Below, in pieces: positions 15,027 to 23,356 of a DNA stretch of 36,501 bases. The translations under genes and the position numbers were made by a program. Numbering within the stretch: position 1 is the stretch's first letter; each line of letters begins with the position of its first letter. The notes beneath the pieces are model-generated. The model saw only the letters and a program-made list of their open reading frames with translations, ran no database searches and was not told the DNA's origin. Location of the stretch: contig LFEY01000004.1 in the NCBI GenBank assembly GCA_001510275.1, positions 1 to 36,501 of the forward strand, in the 5' to 3' direction. The stretch comes from Thaumarchaeota archaeon casp-thauma3 (GTDB lineage Archaea > Thermoproteota > Nitrososphaeria > Nitrososphaerales > Nitrosopumilaceae).

Positions 15027-16202
15027 TTGAAAGTATCAAAAAAAGTAATTGGTGTTGAATATGCAATTAGAGATATCGTTCTAGCTGCAAGAAAAGTAGA
15101 ACAAAAGGGAATGAAAGTTGATTATCTTAACATTGGTGATCCTGTACAATTTGGTTTTCAACCCCCAGATAATGTCAAACAAGCTCTAATTGATGCAATT
15201 AACAAAGGAGAAAATTACTACGCTACATCTGAGGGTCTCTTAGAATTAAGGCAAGAGATTGCTAAAAAAGAAAATGCAAAAGGACTCTCAATTGGGGCTG
15301 ATGAAATTCTAATCACAAATGGTGTTTCTGAGGGACTTGATATGGTAATTTCTTCAATTGTAGAAGAAGGTGATGAAGTACTTTTACCTGGACCATACTA
15401 TCCTCCATATGCATCATATGTGAGATTGCATGGTGGCATTCCTGTAGAATTTGCAGTAGATTTGAATAATTCTACACCAGACATTGATGATATTAAATCT
15501 AAGATTACATCAAAGACTGTTGCAATCTGTTTGATTAGTCCAAACAATCCTACTGGCGCAGTCTTTAATGAAAATTCACTTAAAGAATTAGTAGATATTG
15601 CAAATCAGCATAATCTCTACATAATATGTGATGAAATTTATGATCAAATTGTTTTTGATGAAAAATTTGTAGGAATTGGTAAAGTTGCAGGAGATTCACC
15701 TGTAATTGTTCTAAATGGATTCTCAAAAGTTCATCTCATGTCTGGTTGGAGAATTGGTTACATTGCATTTAATCAATCACCACAACTTGAAGCACTACGA
15801 GAAAATCTTCCAAAACTGGCAAGAGTTAGGATTGCAACTAGTCTTCCAGTACAACATGCAGCACTAGAATCTCTTCGCGGTCCTCAAGATTACATTAATG
15901 ACTTTGTTTCTGAAATCAAAAAACATAGAGACTTGGTTGTAAAACGTCTCAATGAAATGCCTGGTCTTTCTTGTTCAAATCCAAAAGGTGCATTTTATGC
16001 ATTCCCAAAAATTGAAGACAACAGATTTGGTACAGATAAAGAATTTGTTACAAAACTGCTAGAAACCAAAGGCGTACTTACTGTTCATGGATCTGGATTT
16101 GGTACACAATACGGAAGTGGACATTTCAGACTTGTTTATCTTCCTAGTGTTAAAGTACTAGAATCTGCAATGAACAAAATTGAAGACTTTGTTAGTCAAT
16201 AA
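15027..16202 (+). CDS. Class I/II PLP-dependent aminotransferase
   Basis: The protein is of the aspartate/alanine aminotransferase fold I: LNIGDPVQFG, NYYATSEGLLELRQ, LLPGPYYPPYASYV, ISPNNPTGAV, ICDEIYDQIVFD and the PLP-lysine block LNGFSKVHLMSGWRIGY. The specificity (alanine or aspartate, or branched-chain) is not decided. The open frame begins at an ATG at 14970 inside the tRNA-Arg gene, which cannot be the start; the TTG at 15027 gives 391 residues (MKVSKKVIGVEYAIRD) and fits the promoter. Its last bases overlap the convergent FMN-binding protein by 7. Confidence 0.85.
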   Translation: MKVSKKVIGVEYAIRDIVLAARKVEQKGMKVDYLNIGDPVQFGFQPPDNVKQALIDAINKGENYYATSEGLLELRQEIAKKENAKGLSIGADEILITNGVSEGLDMVISSIVEEGDEVLLPGPYYPPYASYVRLHGGIPVEFAVDLNNSTPDIDDIKSKITSKTVAICLISPNNPTGAVFNENSLKELVDIANQHNLYIICDEIYDQIVFDEKFVGIGKVAGDSPVIVLNGFSKVHLMSGWRIGYIAFNQSPQLEALRENLPKLARVRIATSLPVQHAALESLRGPQDYINDFVSEIKKHRDLVVKRLNEMPGLSCSNPKGAFYAFPKIEDNRFGTDKEFVTKLLETKGVLTVHGSGFGTQYGSGHFRLVYLPSVKVLESAMNKIEDFVSQ

Positions 16203-16597
16203 CTCCAAACTGAAAATTTTTCAGGAATTATTTCTATAATACAATTAGTATCCTCAAGTAATTCTTTTGCAGATTTATTTTGTAGTGTCTTAAAATATCT
16301 CAAAAGAATTTTTTTTGCAATTGTTTTTACTTTGCTGTTTTCTAAAATTAAATTAGCATTTCCTTGTCCCATAACTCCGTAAATACTTGGTGCATTGATG
16401 CCTACATCAACACAAAAGGCAACACGTTTGTTTGTTTTTGCATTTTTTGCCTTTTTTGTTCTAGTGTTTGTTCCTATGTAGATCTTCTTTCCACTATACA
16501 TATACCAAACAGGAGCAATATGTGGGGTTTTGTTTTTACCAATTGTTGCAAACCGTAATACTTTTTGTGATTTTAGAAATTTATCTCTCTTGTTCAT
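16196..16597 (-). CDS. Pyridoxamine 5'-phosphate oxidase-like flavin-binding protein
   Basis: The 133 residues follow the split-barrel pattern of the PPOX/F420-binding group: FLKSQKVLRFATIGKNKTPHIAPVWYMYSGKKIYIGTNTRTKKAKN, then VAFCVDVG and GQGNANLI. These proteins bind FMN or F420. Since F420:NADP oxidoreductase is encoded 240 bases away on the same strand, an F420-dependent role is attractive but unproven. The start overlaps the end of the small membrane protein by 17 bases, suggesting coupled translation. Confidence 0.78.
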   Translation of the reverse strand: MNKRDKFLKSQKVLRFATIGKNKTPHIAPVWYMYSGKKIYIGTNTRTKKAKNAKTNKRVAFCVDVGINAPSIYGVMGQGNANLILENSKVKTIAKKILLRYFKTLQNKSAKELLEDTNCIIEIIPEKFSVWSY

Positions 16598-16814
16598 ATT
16601 TTCTAAATCCCAATGCTATCATAAAAATCCCAAAGCCTAACATTGCTGCTGAAACTTTCTCATTTGTTATTTCTCCATTTAATAAAAATTCTTCAACAAA
16701 TTCTGGTCCCCAGATTAATAATTGTCTAACTAGAACTATTCCCGCCATTATAGAAAAAAGCACACCAATTGCTGTAAACCAATTTTTACCTCTTCTGTAA
16801 TATTCGTGACTCAT
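16581..16814 (-). CDS. Two-helix membrane protein (77 residues)
   Basis: MSHEYYRRGKNW leads into a hydrophobic helix (13-34, FTAIGVLFSIMAGIVLVRQLLI), a charged loop and a second helix (54-70, SAAMLGFGIFMIALGF), then RKYEQER. Family unknown. It lies between the F420 oxidoreductase and the PPOX-like gene, probably in one transcript of three. Confidence 0.6.
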   Translation of the reverse strand: MSHEYYRRGKNWFTAIGVLFSIMAGIVLVRQLLIWGPEFVEEFLLNGEITNEKVSAAMLGFGIFMIALGFRKYEQER

Positions 16815-16834
16815 GATAACTGAAAAAAACTAAC

Positions 16835-17506
16835 TTAGATAATCTTGATACCTGGATTTTTAATTTTATTTCTTATCATTGCATTAAGAAGAAGTGGTGT
16901 AGACATTTCTGCAAAATAAGATAATTCTATTGGACCCAAGTAAATTGGTCTTAGTCCTTTAATTTCATTAATCAATCCATTTACCACTTGAACTGATGCA
17001 TCATCATCTCCACATACAAAGATGTCATAATCAAGTTCCAATGTTGGATTGACTAGTTTCTTTTCAGAAATTACATGAAATGCTGAAACAAGTTTTGATT
17101 TGTCCTTCATGTGGTTTGATACTAGTTGATATGAAAATGGTTTATTTTCCTTAATTGCTACGCATTCAAATCCAACATCTGTTTTTGTCATTGGAACAAT
17201 TGGAGATACAACAACACAACTATCTTTGATCTCTGATAATATTCCCGAACAAGTTGAATCAATATTGTCATATGGAATTGATAAAATCAAAACATCACTT
17301 TCTTTTGCAACTGAAACGTTATCGTTTCCAGAAATTACTCCCTTGATTTCTCCAAATGCTTCTTTGGCAAGATTAGTGTATTCTATTGCTGATTCAGATG
17401 CTCTTACTGCATCTCTAGAGCCAATAATTACATCATGATTTTGTGACCATCTTAGAGCAAAACCTTTACCCATTCCACCAGTTCCACCAATAATTCCTAC
17501 TTTCAT
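16835..17506 (-). CDS. npdG: NADPH-dependent F420 reductase (F420:NADP oxidoreductase)
   Basis: The 223 residues match Fno/NpdG: N-terminal Rossmann site GIIGGTGGMGKGFALRW (5-20), the NADP-contact GSRD at 29-32, the SIPYDN block and the C-terminal FAEMSTPLLLNAMIRNKIKNPGIKI helix typical of the family. The enzyme moves hydride between coenzyme F420 and NADP+. Thaumarchaea carry F420 and use it for electron shuttling. It probably heads the small operon continuing to 16196. Confidence 0.88.
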   Translation of the reverse strand: MKVGIIGGTGGMGKGFALRWSQNHDVIIGSRDAVRASESAIEYTNLAKEAFGEIKGVISGNDNVSVAKESDVLILSIPYDNIDSTCSGILSEIKDSCVVVSPIVPMTKTDVGFECVAIKENKPFSYQLVSNHMKDKSKLVSAFHVISEKKLVNPTLELDYDIFVCGDDDASVQVVNGLINEIKGLRPIYLGPIELSYFAEMSTPLLLNAMIRNKIKNPGIKII

Positions 17507-17556
17507 GATATCTATCTGATAATGTTATTATTATCTCTATTTGAAATTCGATCAAA

Positions 17557-18177
17557 TTGGGACAAATAATTTTCCTTAGACATGGCCAGGCAAAAAATAA
17601 CACTGAAAGAATTTTGGCTGGTAGAACTGAAGGTGTTCCATTAACTGATATTGGAATAAAACAATCTGAACATACTGCTGAATTACTTGAACACATGAAT
17701 ATCTCTACAATTTATTCAAGTCCAATCCAAAGAGCAAAACACACTGCAGAAATTGTTGGAAAACACAACTCACTTGATGTTACACTTGATGATCGTTTAA
17801 TTGAACTTGATATGGGAAAATTTACTGGAATGCCATATGATGAGATTTTTAAAAGTCACGGCAATGTCTTTATGAAATTTTATAATGGCGAACTTGAGAT
17901 TGCTCATAATGGAGTAGAAACTTTTCCCGATGTCAAAAAACGAATTCTAGGAATAGTTGAACACATAACTGAAAAACATCCTGATGAGAATGTATTACTT
18001 GTAACTCATATGGACCCAATCAAAGCAATGCTTTCAACAATTGTTGATTTATCTCCTCTCAATCTCTTTGAATTGATAATTGCAAATGCTTCTCTTAATA
18101 TCTTTAGAGAAAAGGATAAAAAATTTTCACTTTCAGGACTTAATGTAATGCACCCATCACGGTTCGATCAAGGTTAG
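17557..18177 (+). CDS. Histidine phosphatase superfamily protein
   Basis: The 206 residues contain the phosphohistidine motif FLRHGQA near the start, the GVPLTDIGIKQSEHTAELL helix, SSPIQRAKHTAEIV with the second active-site arginine, and a later HMDPIKAML with the second histidine. The family includes phosphoglycerate mutases, sugar phosphatases and cobalamin/adenosylcobalamin pathway phosphatases; the substrate is unknown. The start is TTG 17557; no ATG is available near the motif. It ends 59 bases before the terminal oxidase operon. Confidence 0.85.
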   Translation: MGQIIFLRHGQAKNNTERILAGRTEGVPLTDIGIKQSEHTAELLEHMNISTIYSSPIQRAKHTAEIVGKHNSLDVTLDDRLIELDMGKFTGMPYDEIFKSHGNVFMKFYNGELEIAHNGVETFPDVKKRILGIVEHITEKHPDENVLLVTHMDPIKAMLSTIVDLSPLNLFELIIANASLNIFREKDKKFSLSGLNVMHPSRFDQG

Positions 18178-18199
18178 TATCTAGTAATCTTGAAAACCC

Positions 18200-18206
18200 T
18201 TAAATA
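18200..18206 (+). promoter_or_regulatory. TATA box for the terminal oxidase operon
   Basis: TTAAATA, about 31-37 bases before ATG 18237, giving a leader of only a few bases. Confidence 0.5.
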
Positions 18207-18236
18207 GAAATTATAGGTTTCGTCAGTCAATCGCTA

Positions 18237-18497
18237 ATGAAGAGTATTATCGGATTATTCTTAGTATTGGCAGTTTTAGTAATAATTCCAGCTGTAGACT
18301 TGGCATTTGCTGCAGGTGATACACCTGGAGAATATCTTGATCGTAGAGTGATTATTTGGAATTTATTTTTTAGAATGATGACTGTAGCATTTACAGTAGG
18401 CGCAGTAGTTGCAGGAACAATGATCTGGTTAGTTTGGAGATTTAGAGAATCTCATCCAAAAGCAAAACCAACTGCATATGAGGGAACTGACTGGTAG
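18237..18497 (+). CDS. Heme-copper oxidase subunit II, N-terminal membrane part
   Basis: The 86 residues read as a signal or first helix (5-26, IGLFLVLAVLVIIPAVDLAFAA) and a second helix (42-68, WNLFFRMMTVAFTVGAVVAGTMIWLVWRF) ending in the RESHPKAKPTAYEG segment characteristic of the loop after the second helix of subunit II. There is no CuA site. With the next gene, 2 bases away, it makes up what in most organisms is one polypeptide. The split appears genuine because both halves have clean starts and stops. Confidence 0.75.
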   Translation: MKSIIGLFLVLAVLVIIPAVDLAFAAGDTPGEYLDRRVIIWNLFFRMMTVAFTVGAVVAGTMIWLVWRFRESHPKAKPTAYEGTDW

Positions 18498-18499
18498 AA

Positions 18500-18931
18500 A
18501 TGAGTGGACATTCTAATTGGCCTGAATGGATTTACGTTGCAATTGTAATTGCATTAATGGCATGGGTTGGAGCAGAAGCATGGGAAGCAGAAAGACTTGT
18601 GGAACATATTCCTGCAGATGCTGAAGTAATCAAAGTAACTGGACAACAATGGTTCTGGACTTTTGAGCATGAAGATGGAACAAAAGAAATTGGTGAGCTA
18701 CATGTTGAAGTCGGCAAGGCATACAAATTTGAGATAATGTCAAAAGACGTTATTCACTCTTTTAACATTCATGATTATGTTGTTTTGATGGATGCAATTC
18801 CAGGAAGAATTAATACTGTATGGTTTGCTCCAACTGACGTAGGATCTTTTGATATTCAATGCAGAGAATATTGTGGATTGATTCACTATAATATGCGCGG
18901 AACATTGTATGTGGAGGAACCATCAGCTTGA
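18500..18931 (+). CDS. coxB: Heme-copper oxidase subunit II, CuA domain
   Basis: The 143 residues have one membrane segment (10-24, WIYVAIVIALMAWVG) and a cupredoxin domain carrying the complete CuA set: H86 (VIHSFN), C121, E123, C125, H129 (CREYCGLIH) and M132. QQWFWTF is the conserved aromatic region for electron entry. CuA passes electrons from the blue copper proteins to heme a of subunit I. Both the split and the following subunit I gene (49 bases on) put it in one operon. Confidence 0.92.
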   Translation: MSGHSNWPEWIYVAIVIALMAWVGAEAWEAERLVEHIPADAEVIKVTGQQWFWTFEHEDGTKEIGELHVEVGKAYKFEIMSKDVIHSFNIHDYVVLMDAIPGRINTVWFAPTDVGSFDIQCREYCGLIHYNMRGTLYVEEPSA

Positions 18932-18980
18932 TAACATTATTATCCCAACTTTTGATTGTTTTAAGCGAGGAGATTAACTA

Positions 18981-20528
18981 ATGGTTCTAGAATTAGCAAA
19001 GCCACGTCCAATATGGCAAATTATGTTCTCAACACACCACACTGATGTTGGTTTACTTTATCTTATCACTTCACTTGCGTTCTTGTTCTTAGGTGGTACA
19101 CTAGCACTTGCAATCAGAGCAGAATTGTTCCTTCCTAATATTGAAGGGACTGGACAAATTATTGTAGATTCTATGACCTTTAACAGAATCTTTACTGTTC
19201 ATGGTACGACACTAATCTTCTTGTTTATTATTCCTTTTGCATCTGCAGTTGGAAATTACTTTGTTCCAATAATGGTTAGATACAAGGATATGGCATATCC
19301 AAAACTTAATGCAATTGCATTTTGGATGATTCCACCTGGTGGTGCACTCATCTGGTTAGGATTTGCTGACTTTACATGGTACGCACAACCACCATACTCT
19401 ATCATCAGTGCTCCAGGTCCAGCAGCTGACATGTGGATATTTGGATTAAAGATTTTGGGCATCTCCTCTGTACTTGGTGCCATCAACTTTATCGTCACAA
19501 TTCTCAAATGTAAGCATCCAGACATGTCAATTGGACAAGTCCCACTTCTGGCTTGGTCATTTTTAGCAACATCTTTGATTATCCTTGTTGCAATTCCAAC
19601 ATTTGCAGCAGCGCTCTTGATGCTTCTAACTGATAGATTAGGTGTAAGTGGATTTTTCAATCCTGCGATGGGTGGTGATCCAATTGCGTATTCACACTTG
19701 TTTTGGTTTACATTCCATCCAGAGGTATACGTCTTGGTAATTCCAGCAATTGGTATGATGTATGAAATCATTCCAAGATTCTCAAGAAAACCAATCTACA
19801 GCTATAACTCTGGAGTCTTTGCATTTGTTTTATTATCAATGGTTGCCTTCTCATCATGGGCTCATCACATGTTTGCAACTGGAATGTCATTTACTGAAAA
19901 AACAGTCTTTATGATAGGAACTCTTGCAGCTGTTCCAGCATCTGCCATGCACGTGTTTAACTTTGTTGCAACAATGTGGAATGGTAGAATCAAATTCTCA
20001 ACACCAATGATGTGGGCAGTTGGAGGAATTGCATTATTCTTTGCAGCAGGTGCAGGTGGTGTAGTTAACAGCGCAATGCCATTAGACTTTTCAACACATG
20101 ACTCGTATTGGGTAGTTGGTCACTTCCACCTCTTTGTAATGGGTACTATTGCATTTGGTTCAATTGGCTATCTTTACTACATGTTCCCATATGTCACAGG
20201 TAGAATGTATAATGAAACTATGGGCAAGATACACTTTTTCTTGTCATTTGTAGGTACAATATTGGTATTCTTTACACAACATGTACTTGGCTTGTATGGA
20301 ATGCCAAGAAGAGTTTTCGATTATCCGCCAATCCCAGAATGGATTGCTATGAACCAGATTGCATCTGTAGGCGCAATGATTATTGGTGTTAGCATGGCAA
20401 TTTTCTTGTACAATATGATTTATAGCTCAGGAAAAGGAAAACTTGCAGATACTGATGACCCATTTGGTCTAGGTGGCAAATATTACTATCCATTCGAGTC
20501 AAAGACCCCACATCATACTGGATATTAA
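18981..20528 (+). CDS. coxA: Heme-copper oxidase subunit I (cytochrome c oxidase type)
   Basis: The 515-residue polytopic protein holds the oxygen-reduction site. TVHGTTLIF contains the low-spin heme histidine (H74); WFTFHPEVYVLVIPA has a CuB histidine and its cross-linked tyrosine; SSWAHHMF has two more CuB ligands; and VVGHFHLFVMG has the high-spin and low-spin heme histidines. The reaction reduces O2 to water while pumping protons across the membrane, the last step of ammonia-oxidation electron transport. A GAGGAGA ribosome-binding site lies about 7 bases before ATG 18981. Confidence 0.95.
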   Translation: MVLELAKPRPIWQIMFSTHHTDVGLLYLITSLAFLFLGGTLALAIRAELFLPNIEGTGQIIVDSMTFNRIFTVHGTTLIFLFIIPFASAVGNYFVPIMVRYKDMAYPKLNAIAFWMIPPGGALIWLGFADFTWYAQPPYSIISAPGPAADMWIFGLKILGISSVLGAINFIVTILKCKHPDMSIGQVPLLAWSFLATSLIILVAIPTFAAALLMLLTDRLGVSGFFNPAMGGDPIAYSHLFWFTFHPEVYVLVIPAIGMMYEIIPRFSRKPIYSYNSGVFAFVLLSMVAFSSWAHHMFATGMSFTEKTVFMIGTLAAVPASAMHVFNFVATMWNGRIKFSTPMMWAVGGIALFFAAGAGGVVNSAMPLDFSTHDSYWVVGHFHLFVMGTIAFGSIGYLYYMFPYVTGRMYNETMGKIHFFLSFVGTILVFFTQHVLGLYGMPRRVFDYPPIPEWIAMNQIASVGAMIIGVSMAIFLYNMIYSSGKGKLADTDDPFGLGGKYYYPFESKTPHHTGY

Positions 20529-20532
20529 TAAA

Positions 20533-21519
20533 ATGAGTAACGAAACAGAACACCCACCAAACGAATCAGCACACCAAGTATATCGAACAACTTCAGCTAG
20601 AACTGGAAAAATGTTGGCCATAATGCTAGGCATTTGTATTGTTGGTGGAGCAATATTCTTTGGAATGTGGGACTATTGGATTTCACAACCTGCTCCAGTT
20701 GTAGCAATGATGGCAGGAGAAGCAGATCATACAGCTCCAGCAACAGCAACAGGAAAAACCATTACACAAGATCTTACATTTATTGAATCTGATGACTTTA
20801 GGACTTTGGCATTTAATGCATTGCCTGGAGAATCAGATAACAACCCAACAATCAACATGAATGTTGGAGATACAGTTGTCTTTAATGTAGACAATGGAGG
20901 AATATCATTTCACTCATTTGGTGTTACAAAAAGTACTGAAGGAATTACTGGAATTATTCCTGGAAGTGAAATTGGTTCAATGTCAAGTGCATTAAAACCA
21001 GGAGAAGATGGTTCTTCTAAATTTGTTGCAGGAGAAGAAGGAACTTACTATTACATCTGTACAGTTCCTGGTCATAGAGAGCAAGGAATGGTTGGTGAAA
21101 TCATTATAGGTACTGCAGTAGGTGGTAGTTCTTCTAGTGTAGCAGCAGCCCCAACAGGTGTATCTCATAAATTTACTTTAGACTTTGTAGAATCTGATGA
21201 CTTTAGGACTTTGGCATTTAATGCATTACCAGGTGAGGCTGGTCACAATCCAGAAATTCGTGTAAATTCTGGTGATGAGGTAACCATTACTACCAATAAC
21301 ATAGGTAAATCATTTCATGCATTTGGAGTTGTGACAAATCCTGAAGACTTTAACAGTGTAGTAATGGATTCTGCAATTGCAGCTGCTACAAACCCTCTAA
21401 AACCAGGTGAGGGTGACAGTACTACTTTCATTGCTGGTGCACCAGGAACTTACTATTACATTTGTACTGTTCCAGGACATGCATTACAAGGCATGCAAGG
21501 TAGCTTTATCATAGAATAA
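20533..21519 (+). CDS. Membrane-anchored protein with two tandem blue-copper (plastocyanin-like) domains
   Basis: After a short cytoplasmic tail, one membrane helix (about 27-45) leads to two homologous cupredoxin domains (about 75-195 and 210-328). Type 1 copper ligands are H127, C176, H181, M186 in the first and H262, C311, H316, M321 in the second (SFH, ICTVPGH). A 16-residue block ESDDFRTLAFNALPGE is identical in both, and 38 bases of DNA coding for it are identical (20785-20822 and 21190-21227). It should carry electrons to CuA; thaumarchaea use copper proteins in place of cytochrome c. The earlier in-frame ATG at 20473 overlaps subunit I and is rejected in favour of 20533. Confidence 0.9.
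   Translation: MSNETEHPPNESAHQVYRTTSARTGKMLAIMLGICIVGGAIFFGMWDYWISQPAPVVAMMAGEADHTAPATATGKTITQDLTFIESDDFRTLAFNALPGESDNNPTINMNVGDTVVFNVDNGGISFHSFGVTKSTEGITGIIPGSEIGSMSSALKPGEDGSSKFVAGEEGTYYYICTVPGHREQGMVGEIIIGTAVGGSSSSVAAAPTGVSHKFTLDFVESDDFRTLAFNALPGEAGHNPEIRVNSGDEVTITTNNIGKSFHAFGVVTNPEDFNSVVMDSAIAAATNPLKPGEGDSTTFIAGAPGTYYYICTVPGHALQGMQGSFIIE
20785..20822 (+). repeat. 38-base identical segment, first copy (cupredoxin domain 1)
   Basis: Identical to 21190-21227. The neighbouring DNA of the two domains has diverged at many third positions, so this block stands out as unusually preserved or recently converted. Confidence 0.75.
21190..21227 (+). repeat. 38-base identical segment, second copy (cupredoxin domain 2)
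   Basis: Second copy of the same coding block, 405 bases downstream, in the same codon phase. Confidence 0.75.
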
Positions 21520-21521
21520 TT

Positions 21522-21965
21522 TTGGCAATCCAATATCTTGCACTAGTAACAATGATTGTTTTGTATTCTCTAATGTTTATTGGAGGATATATATCAGCCG
21601 CTGGACTTGGCTTGACATGTCCTGAGTGGCCATTATGTCCAAGTGGAGTATTGCCTTCTGAAGAATATTTTATTGAATGGACTCATAGATTAGTTGCTGC
21701 TACTACTGGAACATTGGTAATTGCAACTATGGTTGCCAGTATTATTAACAAGAATGCTGACTTGAAGATCAAAATAACAAGCTCACTTGCAACTGTATTT
21801 GTTATTACTCAAATCACACTTGGTGCTTTGGTAATTGATCTAAAACTACATGCAGTTTTAGTTGCAGTTCACTTGGGAGTTGGAATATTGTTATTTGCAA
21901 TGGTGTTATTGACTACCTTATTTGCATTTAGAATCTCTAGAGTTCCAGTAGAATCTAGAGTTTAA
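21522..21965 (+). CDS. ctaA: Half-size heme A synthase (CtaA/Cox15)
   Basis: Only 147 residues with four membrane helices, against about 300 and eight in bacterial CtaA. It contains GLTCPEWPLCPSG (cysteines C33 and C39 in the extracellular loop), EWTHR (E52, H55) and the paired histidines H110 and H117. Archaeal half-size CtaA is known and probably acts as a dimer. It oxidises heme O to heme A for subunit I. The TTG start at 21522 is 3 bases after the cupredoxin stop, so the operon continues. Its end overlaps the convergent gene by 11. Confidence 0.82.
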   Translation: MAIQYLALVTMIVLYSLMFIGGYISAAGLGLTCPEWPLCPSGVLPSEEYFIEWTHRLVAATTGTLVIATMVASIINKNADLKIKITSSLATVFVITQITLGALVIDLKLHAVLVAVHLGVGILLFAMVLLTTLFAFRISRVPVESRV

Positions 21966-22476
21966 ATTTTTTGAGTTTTTTTGGCAAGTAAATGTATGCA
22001 ACAACTACTGTAAGACAACAAACACCTATAATTATTGATGAAAAGAAGATGATTCCAAATGGATTTTGTGTTCCCATGTTAAATGTATAAGTTGTAATTC
22101 CTTGATTTTCTCCAATATTGTACAAGTCAACCTTTACAATATGGTTTCCTGGATTCTTCCATACATAATCAATATCCCAATGAGATCCTTCTATGTGAGT
22201 TGCTGGTATTGTATCAATTTGTTGATCGTTATAGAAAACTCGAATCCCCATCGTAAATCTGTTAACTTCATTATAATCCAATCCTTCAGTCACTCTTACC
22301 AAAAATTGAGATGGTTCGTCAATTTGGGGGAATTCAGGCAATGTAGCTACTTGTACTCTATAACCTGCTTCAAATTTCTCAGAGGAATTAAACATTGAAT
22401 GAGCACTAGCATCAAATACTACGATAGATGAAAATAGAAAAATTAGGATCAAACATGCTGATCGCTTTTTAGTCAT
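21955..22476 (-). CDS. Secreted or membrane-anchored Ig-like protein
   Basis: A signal peptide (residues about 5-25, ACLILIFLFSSIVVFDASA) leads to an extracellular beta-sandwich-like domain (QVATLPEFPQIDEPSQFLVRV, NPGNHIVKVDLYNIG) and a C-terminal membrane helix (142-163) with a short basic tail KKLKKFKL. Histidines after the signal (SAHSMFNSS) could bind metal. It is divergent from the SRPBCC gene and convergent with ctaA. Function unknown, but its position invites a look at copper or oxidase assembly. Confidence 0.65.
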   Translation of the reverse strand: MTKKRSACLILIFLFSSIVVFDASAHSMFNSSEKFEAGYRVQVATLPEFPQIDEPSQFLVRVTEGLDYNEVNRFTMGIRVFYNDQQIDTIPATHIEGSHWDIDYVWKNPGNHIVKVDLYNIGENQGITTYTFNMGTQNPFGIIFFSSIIIGVCCLTVVVAYIYLPKKLKKFKL

Positions 22477-22541
22477 TTAGATTATCATGGAAATTGATGA
22501 ATATATTGTAAATCAATTTCTTTACGAAAATCTTCAAAACC

Positions 22542-22548
22542 TTTAAAT
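22542..22548 (+). promoter_or_regulatory. TATA box for the SRPBCC gene
   Basis: TTTAAAT about 27 bases before the GTG at 22572, so the transcript is leaderless with a GTG start. Confidence 0.5.
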
Positions 22549-22571
22549 CCTAATCGACGAGGATCTGAATT

Positions 22572-23174
22572 GTGACCTTTGTTACAAAATCAATAGATAT
22601 CAAAACACCAGTGGATAATGTTTTTACCTATTTTGCAAGACCAGAACACGTTTCTGATCAAATCAAAACTGACACAGTAGGAATGACTGTCATTCCTATG
22701 GATATCAAGGAAGGTATGGGTCTAGGTACAACATTTAGAATTATTGGTGACTTTAGCGGTAAACGTCTAGAGTGGGATTGTGAGACAACTGAATTTATCA
22801 AAAATGAAAAGATCTCTGCAAAACAGATTGAAGGCCCATTTAAGAAATGGCAAATTACTAATGAATTCAAAGCATTAGGTGATAATCTCACTAGAGTAAC
22901 CATGTCAGTAGATTATGATATGCCATTTGGTCCACTAGGAGCAATTTTGAATAAAGCAAAATTTGCAAAATCTGCTGAGAGAGGTATGGAAACAGCTCTT
23001 TACAACGTTAGAGGTTTGCTTGAAGGAAATGGTTCAATTCCTGTATACATCACACTAGATGCATACCAAAAAATTCTTGCCGAAAAGAAAAAGATGAATG
23101 ATGTTCCAGTTTCAACTGTACTTACAGCAATTCTTGAAAAGTACAATGAAGTTGAAGCAAAAGCACAAAACTAA
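22572..23174 (+). CDS. SRPBCC (START-like) ligand-binding protein
   Basis: The 200-residue protein opens with the helix-grip pattern of the polyketide cyclase/SRPBCC superfamily: TKSIDIKTPVDNVFTYFARPEHVSD, then the strands ERLEWDCETTEF-like, ISAKQIEGPFKKWQI, and the long C-terminal helix RGMETALYNVRGLLEG. A further 45 residues follow (PVYITLDAYQKILAEKKK), a short helical extension beyond the standard domain. These proteins bind hydrophobic ligands. The start is GTG 22572. The neighbour downstream is tRNA-Lys. Confidence 0.8.
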   Translation: MTFVTKSIDIKTPVDNVFTYFARPEHVSDQIKTDTVGMTVIPMDIKEGMGLGTTFRIIGDFSGKRLEWDCETTEFIKNEKISAKQIEGPFKKWQITNEFKALGDNLTRVTMSVDYDMPFGPLGAILNKAKFAKSAERGMETALYNVRGLLEGNGSIPVYITLDAYQKILAEKKKMNDVPVSTVLTAILEKYNEVEAKAQN

Positions 23175-23234
23175 ATTTTCCTTTATTTTACAATCTTAAG
23201 ATTAATAACAACTCTAGGCTTTAGCTATTTTGGT

Positions 23235-23308
23235 GGGTCTATGGCGCAGCCAGGTAGCGCACCGGACTCTTAATCCGGTTGTCGAGGGTCCGAATCCCTC
23301 TAGACCCG
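23235..23308 (+). tRNA. tRNA-Lys (anticodon CTT)
   Basis: Acceptor GGGTCTA/TAGACCC, D arm GCGC-AGCCAGGTA-GCGC, anticodon arm CCGGA-CTCTTAA-TCCGG with CTT, variable loop TTGTC, T arm GAGGG-TCCGAAT-CCCTC, discriminator G. All stems are perfect and CCA is not encoded. The T loop has TCC instead of TTC, a minor change. Confidence 0.95.
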
Positions 23309-23356
23309 CTATTTGGAATATGCAAATCTTAAATTTCATATTGTTGTAATTATTTT

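Noticed and set aside
19256-19771. Minus-strand frame of 171 codons inside subunit I
   Set aside because: Shadow of the strongly conserved coxA gene.
20473-20532. Cupredoxin gene start at ATG 20473
   Set aside because: It overlaps the end of subunit I; ATG 20533 leads directly to the membrane anchor.
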